Assembly: GCF_000715075.1 (NCBI RefSeq) | Contig: NC_134102.1 | Coordinates: 105,660,001-105,724,000 of the forward strand | DNA length: 64,000 nucleotides | DNA from: Nicotiana tabacum | Lineage: Eukaryota > Streptophyta > Magnoliopsida > Solanales > Solanaceae | Direction: 5' to 3' | Shown: in pieces, positions 32,647-45,574 of the stretch | How the letters are laid out: every line of letters starts with the position of its first letter | Position numbering within the stretch: the stretch's first letter is position 1 | Made by a program: the position numbers and the translations under genes | The notes under the pieces: model-generated | Told to the model about the DNA's origin: nothing | What the model saw: only the letters and a program-made list of their open reading frames with translations | Databases searched by the model: none

Positions 32647-35389
32647 TAAGATGCTCAGCAAAATCATGAGTTCCGAAAATAGTTCTACCTTTCAAGTACA
32701 TCAGTGAAAACCTAAAACGTTAACCAAAGTTGCCAAAAATATGAATAAGTTTAAAAACAATAATTTTTCCAAAAATCCTCTCTATAAAAATAACTAAGAT
32801 GTTTCATTTTCTTTTCAGATAACCAGTGTAAAGCAAATGCATCACTATACCCATCTATCAATATGTGTGAGAAATCATGAATGATGTAATACCGTACAGC
32901 ATGAGGAAAATACATCTCGATGCATGTATGCCATGTGTGCATGTCAATGAAATGTATCTCAGAGATGAACTCATGTACTCACACTCGCGGAGTACTCAAT
33001 CTCACTTTCTCACACATTCCATTCATCATGCTCAATCACTCGGTACTGTATATGGCCAATCCGGCCCAGAGAAGATCCATCCCGAAATATACACATCAAC
33101 TGATCATCAGTCACTCAGTACCGAGTAGGGCCAATCCAGCCTGTAAATAAGATCCATCTCCAGGTATATAATGCTTCGGACAAGATCCATGTCCAGGGAA
33201 GATCCATCCCTCAATAATAACAACCGCGCTCACTGGGGGTATGCAGACTCCGGAGGGGCTCCTTCAACCCAAGCGCTATAAACTGCACTAACAACTCAAC
33301 GTGATGCACATACAACTCATGTGGCATAATATAAATATCTGGATCCGCACGGACAACTCACGTGTTTCACAGATAACTCACAAGCTATAGTATCAATATC
33401 CTCACAAACAGGCCCCCAGCCTCACTTAGTCATCAATCTCTCCAGTCTCACTCACGGACTCACAATGTCATTAAACTAGCCTGACAATAATGAAATGATG
33501 TATCAATAAATAACAACTGAGACTTAGATATGATATGAATGCATGAATATGAGTGAGTACGAAATATCAATGAAATCAGTGAAATGACAGCAAGAAACGA
33601 CCATTATGGGTCCCAATAGTATCGGCATGAAGCCTAAACATGATATCTAGCATGATTGACAGCTCAATTACTTTATCACATGGTGAAAATACGGATATCA
33701 ACAAAATAGGGCCACTATACAATGCCATGAAAACAACAGAGTCCCAAATCACTTGGTGCACACCCACACGCCTGTCAATACCAATCACATAACACGTATT
33801 ACAGGGTTTTATACCCTCAGCACTAAGTTTAGAAGAGTTACTTACCTCGAACAAGTCAATACCAATGCCGAGCAAGCCAAGCGATGCTCCAAAGATGCCA
33901 TCCCACGCGTTCCGACCTCCGAACGGCTCGAAACTAACCAAAAACAACTCAAATGCATCAAACAATGCAAAAGGAACCAATCCCGATCGAAAAAGATCAA
34001 ATCTTGAATCAAAAGCCCAAAATCGGCCAAAAGCCCAACCCGGGCCCGCACCTCGGAACCCGACAAAATTTATAAAATTCAACAACCCATTCAATTATGA
34101 GTCCAGCCATACTAGTTTCACTCAAATCCGATTACAATTCGATGTTCAAAACTCAAAAATTCATATTATGAAACTTTAGGCCAAAACCCCCAATTTTGTC
34201 TTTAAAACTCACCATCCAATTACCGAAAATGAAGGTGGATTCATGAAATATACCCAAAACTGAGTAGAGAACACTTACCCCAATCTGCATGATGAAAATT
34301 GCTCCAACAATCGCCTCAATCCGAGTCCCACATCTCAAAATATGAAGAAAGAACCAAACCCTCGATTTATAGCTTCTGCCACCATTTTCGCACCAGCGGC
34401 ACATTAGCCGCTTCTGCGACATAACCTACGCTTCTGCGGAATTAGCTGAGGACTCGACCCTCGCACCTGCGGACAACATATTCGGTTATGCGACATCGCA
34501 GGTGTGAGCCACCATCTGTACCTACGAAATATCTCGCTCCTGCGCTCCATCAACTCGCTCCTGCGCATTCGCATATGTGACCAAATCTCCGCTTCTGCGG
34601 TCTTCCTCACCCAACACTATTTTCGCTCCTACGAACCCTTCGTTGCTTCTGTGACCTTCGCACCTGCGCAAACCAGCAGCAGGTGTGGTCACACTAGAAC
34701 CAGCAATGGCAACATGAAGTAAAATGATCTGAAACCTATCCAAAACTCATCCGAGCCACTCGGAACCTCGTCCGAATATACCAACAAGTCCAATAACATA
34801 ACACGGACGTACTCGAGGACTCAAATTACTCATAACAGCATTGAAACGACAAATCACTCCTCAAATCAAAATCTATGAACTTTGAACTTTGAACTTTAAA
34901 CTTTCAAATTCGATAACTCATGCCGAAACATAGTAAATCAATCCGAAATGACTTCAAATTTTGTGCACAAGTCCCAAATAACATAACGAAGCTGTACCAA
35001 TTCCCGGAAATCACAATCCGAATCCGAAATCAAAAAGTCCACACCCGGTCAAACTTTTCAAAATTTTAACTTTCGCCATTTCGAGCCAAATTCCACTACG
35101 GACCTCCAAATCACAATCCGGACGCGCTCCTAAATCCGAAATCACCCAACGGAGCTAATGGAACAATCAAAACTATATTCCGGGTTCAAATTCACAAAAA
35201 GTCAAACTTGGTCAACTCTCCCAACTTAAAGCTTCGACAATGAAATCCATTCTTCCAATTCAATTCTGAATAACCTGAAAATCAAAACCGACGATTCACA
35301 TAAGTCATAATGCATCATAAGGAGCTACTCATGCCTGTAAAATATCGAGCGAAGTGCAAATGCTCAAAACGACCGGTTGGGTCATTACA
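32647..35389 (-). repeat. LTR-a: 3' LTR of a noncoding LTR element, truncated at its 3' end
   Basis: Read on the minus strand it starts TGTAATGACC at 35389 and ends abruptly at 32647. The other copies continue about 510 bp further (41282-41792). It is immediately preceded (35390-35404) by a polypurine tract on the minus strand. It carries a palindrome cluster at about 34375-34690 (CGCACCTGCGG and CGCTTCTGCGG forms) and CACGTG-containing phrases near 33290-33370. Open frames here are incidental. Confidence 0.83.
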
Positions 35390-36479
35390 TCCTCCCCCAC
35401 TTAAACATATGTTCGTCCTCAAACGTGTCCAGAGTTGTTCTCAAAGCCATCAAACCATCGTATGACCTTGCCATGCCAATAACCAGGGGTGACCCCCCGT
35501 CACCCTATCCCATACAGGTCCGATAACACAACATAACTAAACTTTCTCAATTCAACTTAGCCCACAAGCCTTCGAATCCAATTTCCAACATCCGAAATTT
35601 CTTATAAGATCTGAATCCCGCAACCTACACACTGTATAAGTCTGAACAAGTTGTACCAAAATCCATATCCATAACTCAAATACTCAAAACTCAAATACCA
35701 AATAGCTCAAACGCTCGAAGCAAAGATTTCAAATCACAGTAGGTGCTCAAATCAACCCAATATCTGTAACAACCTCATACCAAACAAAGCCTCATTCTAA
35801 ACCTTCGTACACTGCCAATGACGAAAGAAATATGCAGAACTCATAACCCTTCATTAGATCAACAAGTCATGGTACTCCATCTCTTTTGACTAGAACTATA
35901 GCAAATTTCTAAACCGACTTTCGATATTATCCTTCCAACCATGCTGTAATCTATTCCGATAGTATCCATTCTAGGCCCAATGACCTCATCTCATCCAACA
36001 CGACCACTCTAGTAACATGACACATCAATACAATCTAAAGCCAAAACCCGTGCAATCCGTGCACCAATAATCAACATTCCAAATATACTCAAATCATGGA
36101 AACCTGACTCAGATGGGAGAACTGTCCCGCAAGCTCACCAAGTACCACCACAATGCAATGCTAAGAATCTATCACACACCGTAGAACCAAAACACACGAA
36201 TCTAACACAAGAGATCATATCTCAACATAACTCTGTTATAATGCGCGACCCTATCCAAATACTGATCCATATGAAATACCTCAGCCAACATGCTCAAAAT
36301 CAACAACCACGTGCAATCCGACATCAAGAACTCAAAGTGCATTACCATAACCATGGAGAAGCAAATGATACAATGCCACAGAAAACCCGAAAGAACATAA
36401 CCAATACTCCATCAACCAAGCAATACCCAATACTCGTCTCACTCAAATTCCGCTATAAGGCCCCAATAGAACCACACCA

Positions 36480-37076
36480 CATGTGCATATAACCAACGAA
36501 TCACAACTCCCCGTATCATACAAGAGTAACTCACAGATCATTTCAGAACACGAATAAGCTCAATAACAACCGAATGGCACATTCCTCAACAATAGCAGTA
36601 TGGAGCCAACCAATCCGACTTGGTGTAGAATACACATCCTAATTGGGCCTACCAATGGACCCCCCAAATCGACTCTGGTCACCCACAAATAGATAAATAA
36701 CCCTCCAAAAATCCACAATGACTAAATCATAACACATACTATCATCTGGTTAGCTTCGGCCACAACCTCATAGTCCACAACCATGAAACAATCTGCTCCT
36801 GAGAACTCCCAGCCTCCAAAACCATAAAACACACGAATCACCATATTTGATTCCATCTCCACTGCCAGAATGTCTAACATATCTCTCATACATAATTATC
36901 CCATGAGAAATACTTCTAAAATTCTTCCGTGCCACATAGCAAAATTTGAATAACAGCAGTCGATCAACCAGGAGAGTTCCACAATACCAATGAAGTACCC
37001 ATAAATCAAAACACATTTCCCCTTCTGAAATGTATACTCTCATCATGCCATACCGATTAGTAATATCATTTACCTA
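36480..37076. repeat. 0.6-kb direct repeat, copy 1 (copy 2 at 38484-39080)
   Basis: From CATATAACCAACGAATCACA to the shared end TTTACCTAGTCAT, about 597 bp recur at 38484-39080 with scattered differences. They flank an LTR fragment (37077-38483). It is far too long for an insertion target duplication. Confidence 0.85.
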
Positions 37077-38483
37077 GTCATATGCAAGTGCATCTTCAAA
37101 TCCAGCTCCCATCGAACATAGAAACATCAATAGCCAACATCTGCACGCAAGGTGCAGAAATGTAGTATGAGTACAATCGACCCCATGTACTCAATAAGTA
37201 ACAAACCTAACCTTAGATCGAAAGTAGTGACGATCTTGTACCAAGGTCGGGTCCACCACCAATTACCAACAACAATACATAACAACGTAAAGAAAATAAT
37301 ACAAGAAGTAACTCAGAGATAAGATGCTCAGCAAAATCATGAGTTCCAAAAATAGTTCTGCCTTTCAAGTACATCAGTGAAAACCCAAGTCGTTTACCAA
37401 AGTTGCCAAAAATATGAGTAAGTTTGAAAACTGTGATTCTCCCAAAAATCCTCTCAATAATAATAACTAAGATGTTTCATTTTCTCTACAGATAACCAGT
37501 ATAAAGCAAATGCATCACTATGTCCATATGTCAACATGTGTGAGAAATCATGAATGATGTAATACCATACAGCATGAGGAAAATACATCTCGATGCTTGT
37601 ATGTCATGTGTGCATGTCAATGCAATGTATCTCAGAGATGAACTCATGTATTCACACTCGCGGAGTACTCAATCTCGCTTTCTCACATATTTCACTCATC
37701 ATGCTCAATCACTAGGTACTGTATATGGCCAATCCGGCCCAAGAAAGATCCATCCCGGAATATACACATCAACTGATCATCAGTCACTCAGTACCGAGTA
37801 GGGCCAATCCAGCCCGTGGAGAAGATCCATCTCTAGATATATAATACTTCGGACAAGATCCATGTCTAGGGAAGATCCATCCCTCAATAATAACAATCGC
37901 GCTCACTAAGGTTTTGCAGACTCCGGAGGGGCTCCTACAGCCCAAGCGTTATAATCCGCACGGATAACTCACGTGTTGCACGGACAACTCACGTGTCATA
38001 ATATCAATATCTGGATCTGAACGGACAACTAACAAGCTGCAAGGACAACTCATGTGCTATAGTATCAATATCCTCACAAACAGGCCCCCGGCCTCACTCA
38101 GTCATCAATCTCTCCAGTTTTACTCACGGGCTCCCACTGTCATGAAACTAGCCCGACAACAATGATATGATGTATTAATAAATAACAACTAAGACTGAGA
38201 TATGATATGAATGCATGAATATGACTGAGTACGAAATATCAATGAAATCAGTGAAATGGCAGCAAGAAACGACCACTATGGGTCCCAACAGTATTGGCAT
38301 AAAGCCTAAACATGATATCTAGCATGATTGACAACTCAATTACTTTATCACATGGTAAAAACATGGATATCAACAAAATAGGACTACTATACATTGCCAT
38401 GAAAACAACAGAGTCCCAAATCACTTGGTGCACACCCACACACCCGTCACATAGCATGTGCGTCACCTTATACCAATCACACA
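37077..38483 (-). repeat. LTR-b: internal LTR fragment between the direct repeats
   Basis: Corresponds to about 41549-42910 of LTR-c, lacking both LTR ends. At its right junction the sequence passes into internal-region text within a short shared CATATAACC-like stretch, suggesting a microhomology join. It contains two CACGTG phrases (about 37965-38000). Confidence 0.8.
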
Positions 38484-39080
38484 ACACGCATATAACCAAC
38501 GAATCACAACTCCTCATAGCATAGAAGAGTGACTCACAGATCATTTCAGAAATGAATAATCTCAACAACAACCGAATTGCACATTCCTCAACAATAGCAG
38601 TATAGAGCTAACCAATCCAGCTCTGTGTAGAATACACATCCTAATTGGACCTACCAATGGACACCCAAATCAACTCTGGTCACCCACAAATAGATAAATA
38701 ACCCTCCAAAAATCCATAATGACCGAATCATAACACATACTATCATCTAGCTAGCTTCGGTCACAACCTCATAGTCCACAACCATGAAACAATCTGCTCC
38801 TGAGAACTCCCAGCCTCCAAATCCATAAAATACACGAATCACCATATCTAATTCCATCTTCACTGCCAGAATGTCTAACATATCTCACATACACGATCAT
38901 CCCACGAGAAATACTTCTAAAATTCTTCTATGCCACATAGAAAAATTTGAATATTAGCAGTCGATCAACCAGGAGAGTGCCGCAATAACAATGAAGTACC
39001 CATAAATCAAAACACATTGCCCATTCTGAAATGTATACTCTCATCAGGCCATACCGATTAGTAATATCATTTACCTAGTC
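38484..39080. repeat. 0.6-kb direct repeat, copy 2
   Basis: Second copy of 36480-37076. Here the internal region continues normally beyond the shared end (TTGAATCCGTCC at about 39081), so this is probably the original context and copy 1 the derived one. Confidence 0.8.
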
Positions 39081-41266
39081 ATTTGAATCCGTCCATGTTG
39101 CCTTCGAATATATGTCCTTCCCTTCAAAACTGAACTGTGATCTTGCACATGCAAATCTCAATCCCACGCAATACACCACGTCTACCATGCCATCCTATGA
39201 AGAGTACAAGAATCTCATAATCAACTCTGAGTCACAAGCAGAATACATACCCGATCAGTCAGAAACCTTCTATTTATCTCATCCCAGAGAAAATCCTAAT
39301 ACACAACATATTCCTCACGCCGGTAGGAAATATACTCCTCGAACCGTGGTAAAACCTAGTGAGAACTCTTCGAACCCATTTGCACATAACCAAGCTATCA
39401 TAACCGAATCTCTCTAACTCAACCTAGCCACGCAGGTCGCAAAACCCATGAGCATTGCCACGAAACACCTGTAGAGACTAGCCACGTCATAAGTACCCAA
39501 AGAACCGATTATATCCATTACTGTGCTAACCCAGCCTACTACCAAGCTGTCCTATTTCTCTAAGTCCCTTCCACATTTCCTTCAAATTGATACTTCTCCT
39601 TGCTGGAACACCACGATCCTTAACCAAAATTCACCACACAAGAGACCCTAGTATAAAACCACAACGCCCTAAGGCCTATAAGTCATTGACTTCTCTCTTA
39701 AGCACCCCCAAAGCACCACAACCGCGACACCCACTCTAAAGAGACCTTATGTGAACCTAAAATTGTTTCCTTCACCTTCTTGATACTGAAATGCATAATC
39801 CACAATGATATAAAAATGCCACAAGTCTCGACATCATCCAATGCAAATATCAAATCCTAGCCATATACCAATCCGAAATTCCCAATTGCTACATATAATT
39901 CCTGGATCCATTAGAACCATTCTCGAAAGTCATCCACTCTGCTCAAATCTCAATTGCATTGCCCCAAACGGGCCAAACGATTGGTTCCCCATTGGCATGA
40001 TGACACCCAAAAGAGTAACCCACACTCCTAAGCAACCGAGGAAATTTCTACTCCATGTACACTATATCCTTCGCAAATAACCACTCAATTATTTTATGAT
40101 TCCCATATACCCATAGAGTGTAATACAACCTGTATCCAGAAATCCCTTTACCCGAGTCATCCTCGATCTCGATCCCTATAAGTCATAACTGATTCACCAT
40201 TATACCCCGAACCAAAACCAATATAACACATGACCGTGCAATCAACTCGTCGATAGCAGACTCCCCCACTTGTCTCAAAGCTACAGAACAAAACACTCGA
40301 TAACATCACGATACCCATACTCTATTACTGCCAAAATCCCGCACTGAAATTAAACTAAATCCTTCGTAAGCTCATGTAACACAAACCATATAATACCTCA
40401 AATCATCTGCAATTCTCACATTCATCCTCGTGATAGTCAGGTCAATTGTTACAACCGATCCAAACTCAAATCGCACAAACAGACCCAACTGGTAGAAAAG
40501 AAAGCCTACATACAACATTATAAAAAGCATGCATCCGTAGATTACATTGCAGGTTATAACCCACTTGTTTAGCCTCAAACTGACATCTCTTTATACCATT
40601 TCATAGCCACAACTACTACGCAATCATTTAATCTTTCTGAGGTTGAACTCATCAACACGACATGAAAATCTAATTCGCTCCACAATTAAACTATATGACA
40701 GATCCTTCAACACACTCACAACTCGGACCGTACGCCATATCACAACGAAAACCAAGCACATAATGACCCCTTGCTACATCTCAAGTAAACTCTTCTCGTC
40801 ACATTCGAACAATCTGAACACATCTCGCAGTCTCATCATACTCATCATATAGTCATCCAATCACAAATTCCACTAATAGGGACACCAACAGACCTATAAG
40901 TCCCAAAAGCACGTGCTCACATAATAGAAATCTTCGTGCTCAAGCTACAGTCAAAACTCGGCCACAAGTCCTCCAGACTGGCCTATCATTAGCACGCCAA
41001 AAATCACATCTCAAACCTCAACCATGGAACCACAAGACACCGGCGCACAGCCGATACCGAGCGCTCACATTCACATACGAATGCGTGGAAGGAATTCAAA
41101 GAGTTACGCTTCAAGCTGAATCAATGTCGCACGATAAAGAAATAAATATGGGAAGTATATCCTAAATGTCCCGTCGCCTCTCGAAGATAGGTATGGATGT
41201 CATCATACCGATCCGCAAGACTCTACTAGACATTTTCTCATGACTTGTAGAACCTATGAACCTAAA

Positions 41267-41281
41267 GCTCTGATACCACCT
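41267..41281 (-). other. Primer-binding site of the noncoding element (initiator tRNA-Met)
   Basis: On the minus strand AGGTGGTATCAGAGC follows LTR-c directly. The TGGTATCAGAGC core is the tRNA-iMet complement, the same priming class as A and C. Confidence 0.88.
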
Positions 41282-43559
41282 TGTCACCACCCAAAATCTG
41301 GCTAGTCGTGATGGCACCAAACCCAACCCGCTAGGTAAGCCAATTAACCAATTCCACTAACCATTAATAAAGCAATTAAGTAAAGAAATATCTGAATCTA
41401 ATACATTCCCCAAAAACTGGTAGTATAAATCATGAGCTTCTAAGAATAGAGTTTAAAGCGAAAATGAAATAAATATGTCATCTATTTGAAAAGTACATAA
41501 ACAGAGTTATATAGATCTAAGGCTACCACGAATAAGAGGCAGCTAAAACTGGGATGCAAGTACATCTTCTAATCCAACTCCCATCGAGCACAGCAACATC
41601 AGCAGCCAACATCTACACGTAAGGTGCAGAAGTGTAGTATGAGTACAACCGACCCCATGTACTCAATAAGTAACAAACCTAACCTTAGGTTGAAAGTAGT
41701 GACAAGCTTGTACCAAGGTCGGGTCCACCACTAATTACCAACAACAGTACATAACAACGTAAAGCAAATAATACAAGAAGTAACTCAGGGATAAGATGCT
41801 CGGCAAAATCATGAGTTCTGAAAATAGTTCTGCCTTTCAAGTACATCAGTGAAAACCCAAGTCGTTTACCGAAGTTGCCAAAAATATGAGTAAGTTTGAA
41901 AATTGTGATTCTCCCAAAAATCTTCTCAATAATAATAACTAAGATATTTCATTTTCTTTCCAGATAACTTGTATAAAGCAAATGCATCATTATGTCCATC
42001 TGTCAACATGTGTGAGAAATCATGAATGATGTAATAACGTACAACATGAGGAAAATACATCTCGATGCATGTATGTCATGTGTGCATGTCAATGCAATGT
42101 ATCTCAGAGATGAACTCATGTACTCACACTCGCGGAGTACTCAATCTCACTTTCTCACACATTCCACTCATCATTCATAATCACTCGGTACTGTATATGG
42201 CCAATCCGGCCCAAGGAAGATCCATCCCGGAATATACACATCAACTGATCATCAGTCACTCAATACCGAGTAGGGCCAATCCAGCCCGTGGAGAAGATCC
42301 ATCTCAAGGTATATAATGCTTCGGACAAGATCTATGTCTAGGGAATATCCATCCCTCAATAATAACAATCGTGCGCACTAGGGTTGTGCAGACTCCGGAG
42401 GGGCTCCTACAGCCCAAGCGTTATAATCTGCACGGACAACTCACGTGTCATAATATTAATATCTGGATCTGCACGGATAACTCACGTGCTGCAAGGACAA
42501 CTCATGTGCTATAGTATCAATATCCTCACAAACAGGCCCCCGGCCTCACTCAGTCATCAATCTCTCCAGTCTCACTCACGGGCTCCCAATGTCATGAAAC
42601 TATCCCGACAACAATGAAATGATGTATCAATAAATAACAACTGAGACTGAGATATGATATGAATGCATGAATATGACTGAGTACGAAATATCAATGAAAT
42701 AAGTGAAATGACAGCGAGAAACGACCACTATGGGTCCCAATAGTATCGGCATGAAGCCTAAATATGATATCTAGCATGATAGACAGCTCAATTACTTTAT
42801 CACATGGTGAAAACACGGATATCAACAAAATAGGACTACTATACAGTGCCATGAAAACTACAGAGTCCCAAATCACTTGGTGCACGCCCACACGCCCGTC
42901 ACCTCAATACCAATCACATAACACATATTACGGGGTTTCATACCCTCAGCACTAAGTTTAGAAGAGTTACTTACCTCGAACAAGTTAATACCATTGCCGA
43001 TCAAGCCAAATGATGCTCCAAAGATACCATCCCGCACGTTCCGACCTCGAACGGCTCGAAACTAATCAAAAACAACTCAAATGCATCAAACAATGCTAAA
43101 GGAACCAATCACGGTCGAAAAAGATCAAATCTTGAATCAAAAGCCTAAAATCATCCAAAAGCCTAACCCGGGCCCGCACCTCGGAACCCGACAAAATTTA
43201 AAAAATTTAACAACCCATTCAATTACGAGTCCAACCATACTAGTTTCACTCAAATCCAACTCCAATTCGATGTTCAAAACTCTATTGGAATCATCAAAAC
43301 TCTAAGCTAAAATCACCATACGGAGCTATTGGAATCATCAAAACTCTATTCCGGAGTCATTTACACATTAGTCAACATTCGGTCAACTATTTCAACTTAA
43401 GCTTCCAACATTAAATTCATTCTTCTAAGCTATCTCTAAAATACCTTAAAACCAAAAACGACAATTCACATAAGTCATAATACCTCGTAGGATGTTATTC
43501 AAGACTTCAAATAGTTTAAAGGAGCGTAAATGCTCAAAACGATCGGTCGGGTCGTTATA
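41282..43559 (-). repeat. LTR-c: LTR shared by two tandem internal regions
   Basis: Minus-strand LTR from TATAACGACC (43559) to GGTGACA (41282), 2,278 bp. Its 3' side abuts a primer-binding site (41281-41267), so it acts as 5' LTR for the region to the left. Its 5' side abuts a polypurine tract (AAGTGGGGGAGAT at about 43574-43560), so it is also the 3' LTR of the region to the right. Relative to LTR-a it lacks about 1 kb, including the palindrome cluster; the join is near 43285. Confidence 0.85.
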
Positions 43560-44940
43560 ATCTCCCCCACTTAAACATACGTTCGTCCTCGAACGTGCCA
43601 AGAGTTATTCCTAAGCCTTTAAATCATTGTTCCTCCTTACCATGCACATACCTGGGGGTGATCCCATGTCACCCTATTCTATATAGGCCTGACAACATAA
43701 CACAATTGAAAAGCATTAATTTAACCTTAGCCCAAAACTTAGAGCCCAATTTATAACACCCAGAATTGTTTTCAAGATCTAAATCTCACACACCGCATAA
43801 GTCTAAACAAGCTGTATTAAGCCATATCCATAACCCCAGATATAATCACGTAACATACTATGCAACTCACATGCTCACAGCACCATTCCCGATCACAATA
43901 ACTACTCAAACCAACCAAGTACAAGTTTTAAACCTCATATCAAGCCAAACCTCATTCCAAAACCTTTGTACATTACTGATAATAAAAGAAACATGCAAAA
44001 ATATCATGACCCCTTATCAGAGCAACAACTCCTGGATCTCTCTCGCCCTAACCAGAACCATAATCACTTTCTAAGCTGACTTTCAATATTATCCTCCCAA
44101 TATACCGGAATCAAACCTGATAGTATCTATTCTAGGTCCAATGACCTTATTTTTATTAAACACAACTATCTTATTGACATGCCACACCAATATAACTCAA
44201 TCTATAATTGCGCAACCTCATACCCAAAATGGAAGATGTCTCAAAGTAAAGAATCGTATTGTAAGTTCAACATGCACTACCACAACTGTAATGCTATAAG
44301 CTCACTATATATAGTAGAACCAATACACACAAATTTAATAACAGTAACCAACTCGTCTAGAGATCACATAGACATCACTCGCACGGACAACTCACGTGCT
44401 ATATTATCAATATCTGGACCCGCACGGACAATTCACGTGCCAATAATATAATCTTCCTAGCATGGTCACAGGCTTCCATTCCAAGCATATCATACAAGAG
44501 CGATCAAATAAGTACACATGTATATGATAAATGAATTATGATTTTCATGCTCCTGGACTGGTACAAATAACACGCCAAGGAGTAGGCAGGTGCAATGTGT
44601 GCTATCACTACTCAAATCGGCAAGTTAATGCAGAGATATTAACTACCCAAACAGGCCGAAAGACACAAGTCCCATTAGCAGAACAGATCCCCAAAGAATT
44701 AACCCTGCCTTAACACCACCAATCAAATTCATACTTCGTGCGCATTACATCCTTCAAAATAAAAATTTAATCATTTCATGAATTATTATTTTTTAAGTGC
44801 AATATAACCCATATTCAAGAAATTTTCTTACTCAAGTCATCCCCGGCCTCAACCGAAATCAGTACAACACATAACCATGAAATCAAATTGTCAATAGCAG
44901 GCTCCCCCACTTGACTCAAAGCCAAATAACACAACATCTG
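43560..44940 (-). mobile_element. Second noncoding internal region, 3' part
   Basis: Begins (read leftward) with the polypurine tract and parallels 35390-36200 and about 39960-40300 of the first internal region with indels. A short piece at about 44370-44455 carries two LTR-type phrases (ACGGACAACTCACGTGC), an LTR scrap inserted in the interior. No coding motif. At about 44940 it joins a gag-protease fragment. Confidence 0.72.
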
Positions 44941-45560
44941 ATAACTCACCATACCCAAATTAACATCGAAATCGACCATACTAAGCAATAAAATATCAAC
45001 TCTAGTCTCTAGTCCCCCAATAATTACCATACGAGCCCGATAAACACGGTCCACAATTATAGTATTGCTTGTCGGCGTAGATACATGAACATGTGAAAAT
45101 AAGGACTCACGGGGCATATCCAGATAATGAACAAAATATGATGAAACATACCAATATGTGGAACCAGAGTCAAATAATATAGAAGCCTCTTTGTGGCACA
45201 CTACATCTGAAGCAATAGCATCTAGCATGGCAGGAAAAGCATAAAATCGGGCCTGACCACCACCTAATCGGCCTCTCCCTCTTGGGCGACCCGTAGATGA
45301 CTGAGCCTCATCCCTAGTTGGTTGGGAAGGTGGTGCAGAAGTCGTAACATGACTCCTCTGCTGAACTGGACCTCGCGTAAGGTGGGGACAATATCTCTTT
45401 ATGTGACCCAAGTCTCCACACTCAAAGCAACCCCTCTCTAAGAAGGCTGGTAAGTTCTAACACGGACCTCGAGAACCAAAATAACTACCAGAAGAACTTA
45501 GTACAAATAATCCCTGAACGGAAGGAGCACAGGGCGTACTCTGGGCTGGAAGTTAATTGA
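44940..45560 (-). pseudogene. Captured gag-protease fragment of a Tekay element
   Basis: On the minus strand: a gag linker (SGSYFGSRGP region near 45480), an intact zinc knuckle CFECGDLGHIKRYC at about 45423-45382, an Arg/Gly-rich linker, then protease ILFDSGSTYWYVSSYF (near 45180) with a canonical DSG active site, and [14 protein letters not shown]. There it fuses to noncoding-element sequence. The reading is open for about 170 codons. This is the only coding sequence in the minus-strand cluster. It differs from A and D (DSG, not DPG), so it comes from a different coding subfamily. Confidence 0.82.
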
Positions 45561-45574
45561 TGGTTTGAATAATC

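Larger units (their letters stand above)
35390..41281 (-). mobile_element. Internal region of a LARD-like noncoding LTR element, rearranged
   Basis: On the minus strand it begins after the PBS (41281-41267) and ends with a polypurine tract (AAGTGGGGGAGGA at 35404-35390) before LTR-a. I find no gag, protease, RT, RNase H or integrase motif in any frame on either strand; the longest frames are about 90-100 codons with no family resemblance. The leader near 41160-41260 resembles the leader of C and D. The last bases before the tract match the 3' end of Tekay pol (the revcomp of TTCGTCCTC is part of the usual FEDER region). Without the LTR fragment and duplicated segment the interior would be about 3.9 kb. 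This fits a large retrotransposon derivative mobilised by Tekay proteins; mobilisation is inference. Confidence 0.7.

Noticed and set aside
33576..34094. 172-codon minus-strand frame in LTR-a
   Set aside because: The same LTR segment in LTR-b and LTR-c does not keep the frame; it looks like a chance opening in an LTR.
39112..39417. 101-codon plus-strand frame in the noncoding element
   Set aside because: No family resemblance, no splice sites or promoter, wrong strand for the element, and the parallel region of the second copy is not conserved as a frame.
44890..44945. GCTCCCCCACTTGACTC as a second polypurine tract
   Set aside because: It resembles a tract on the minus strand and has a counterpart at about 40258, but no LTR start follows, so I treat it as internal sequence.
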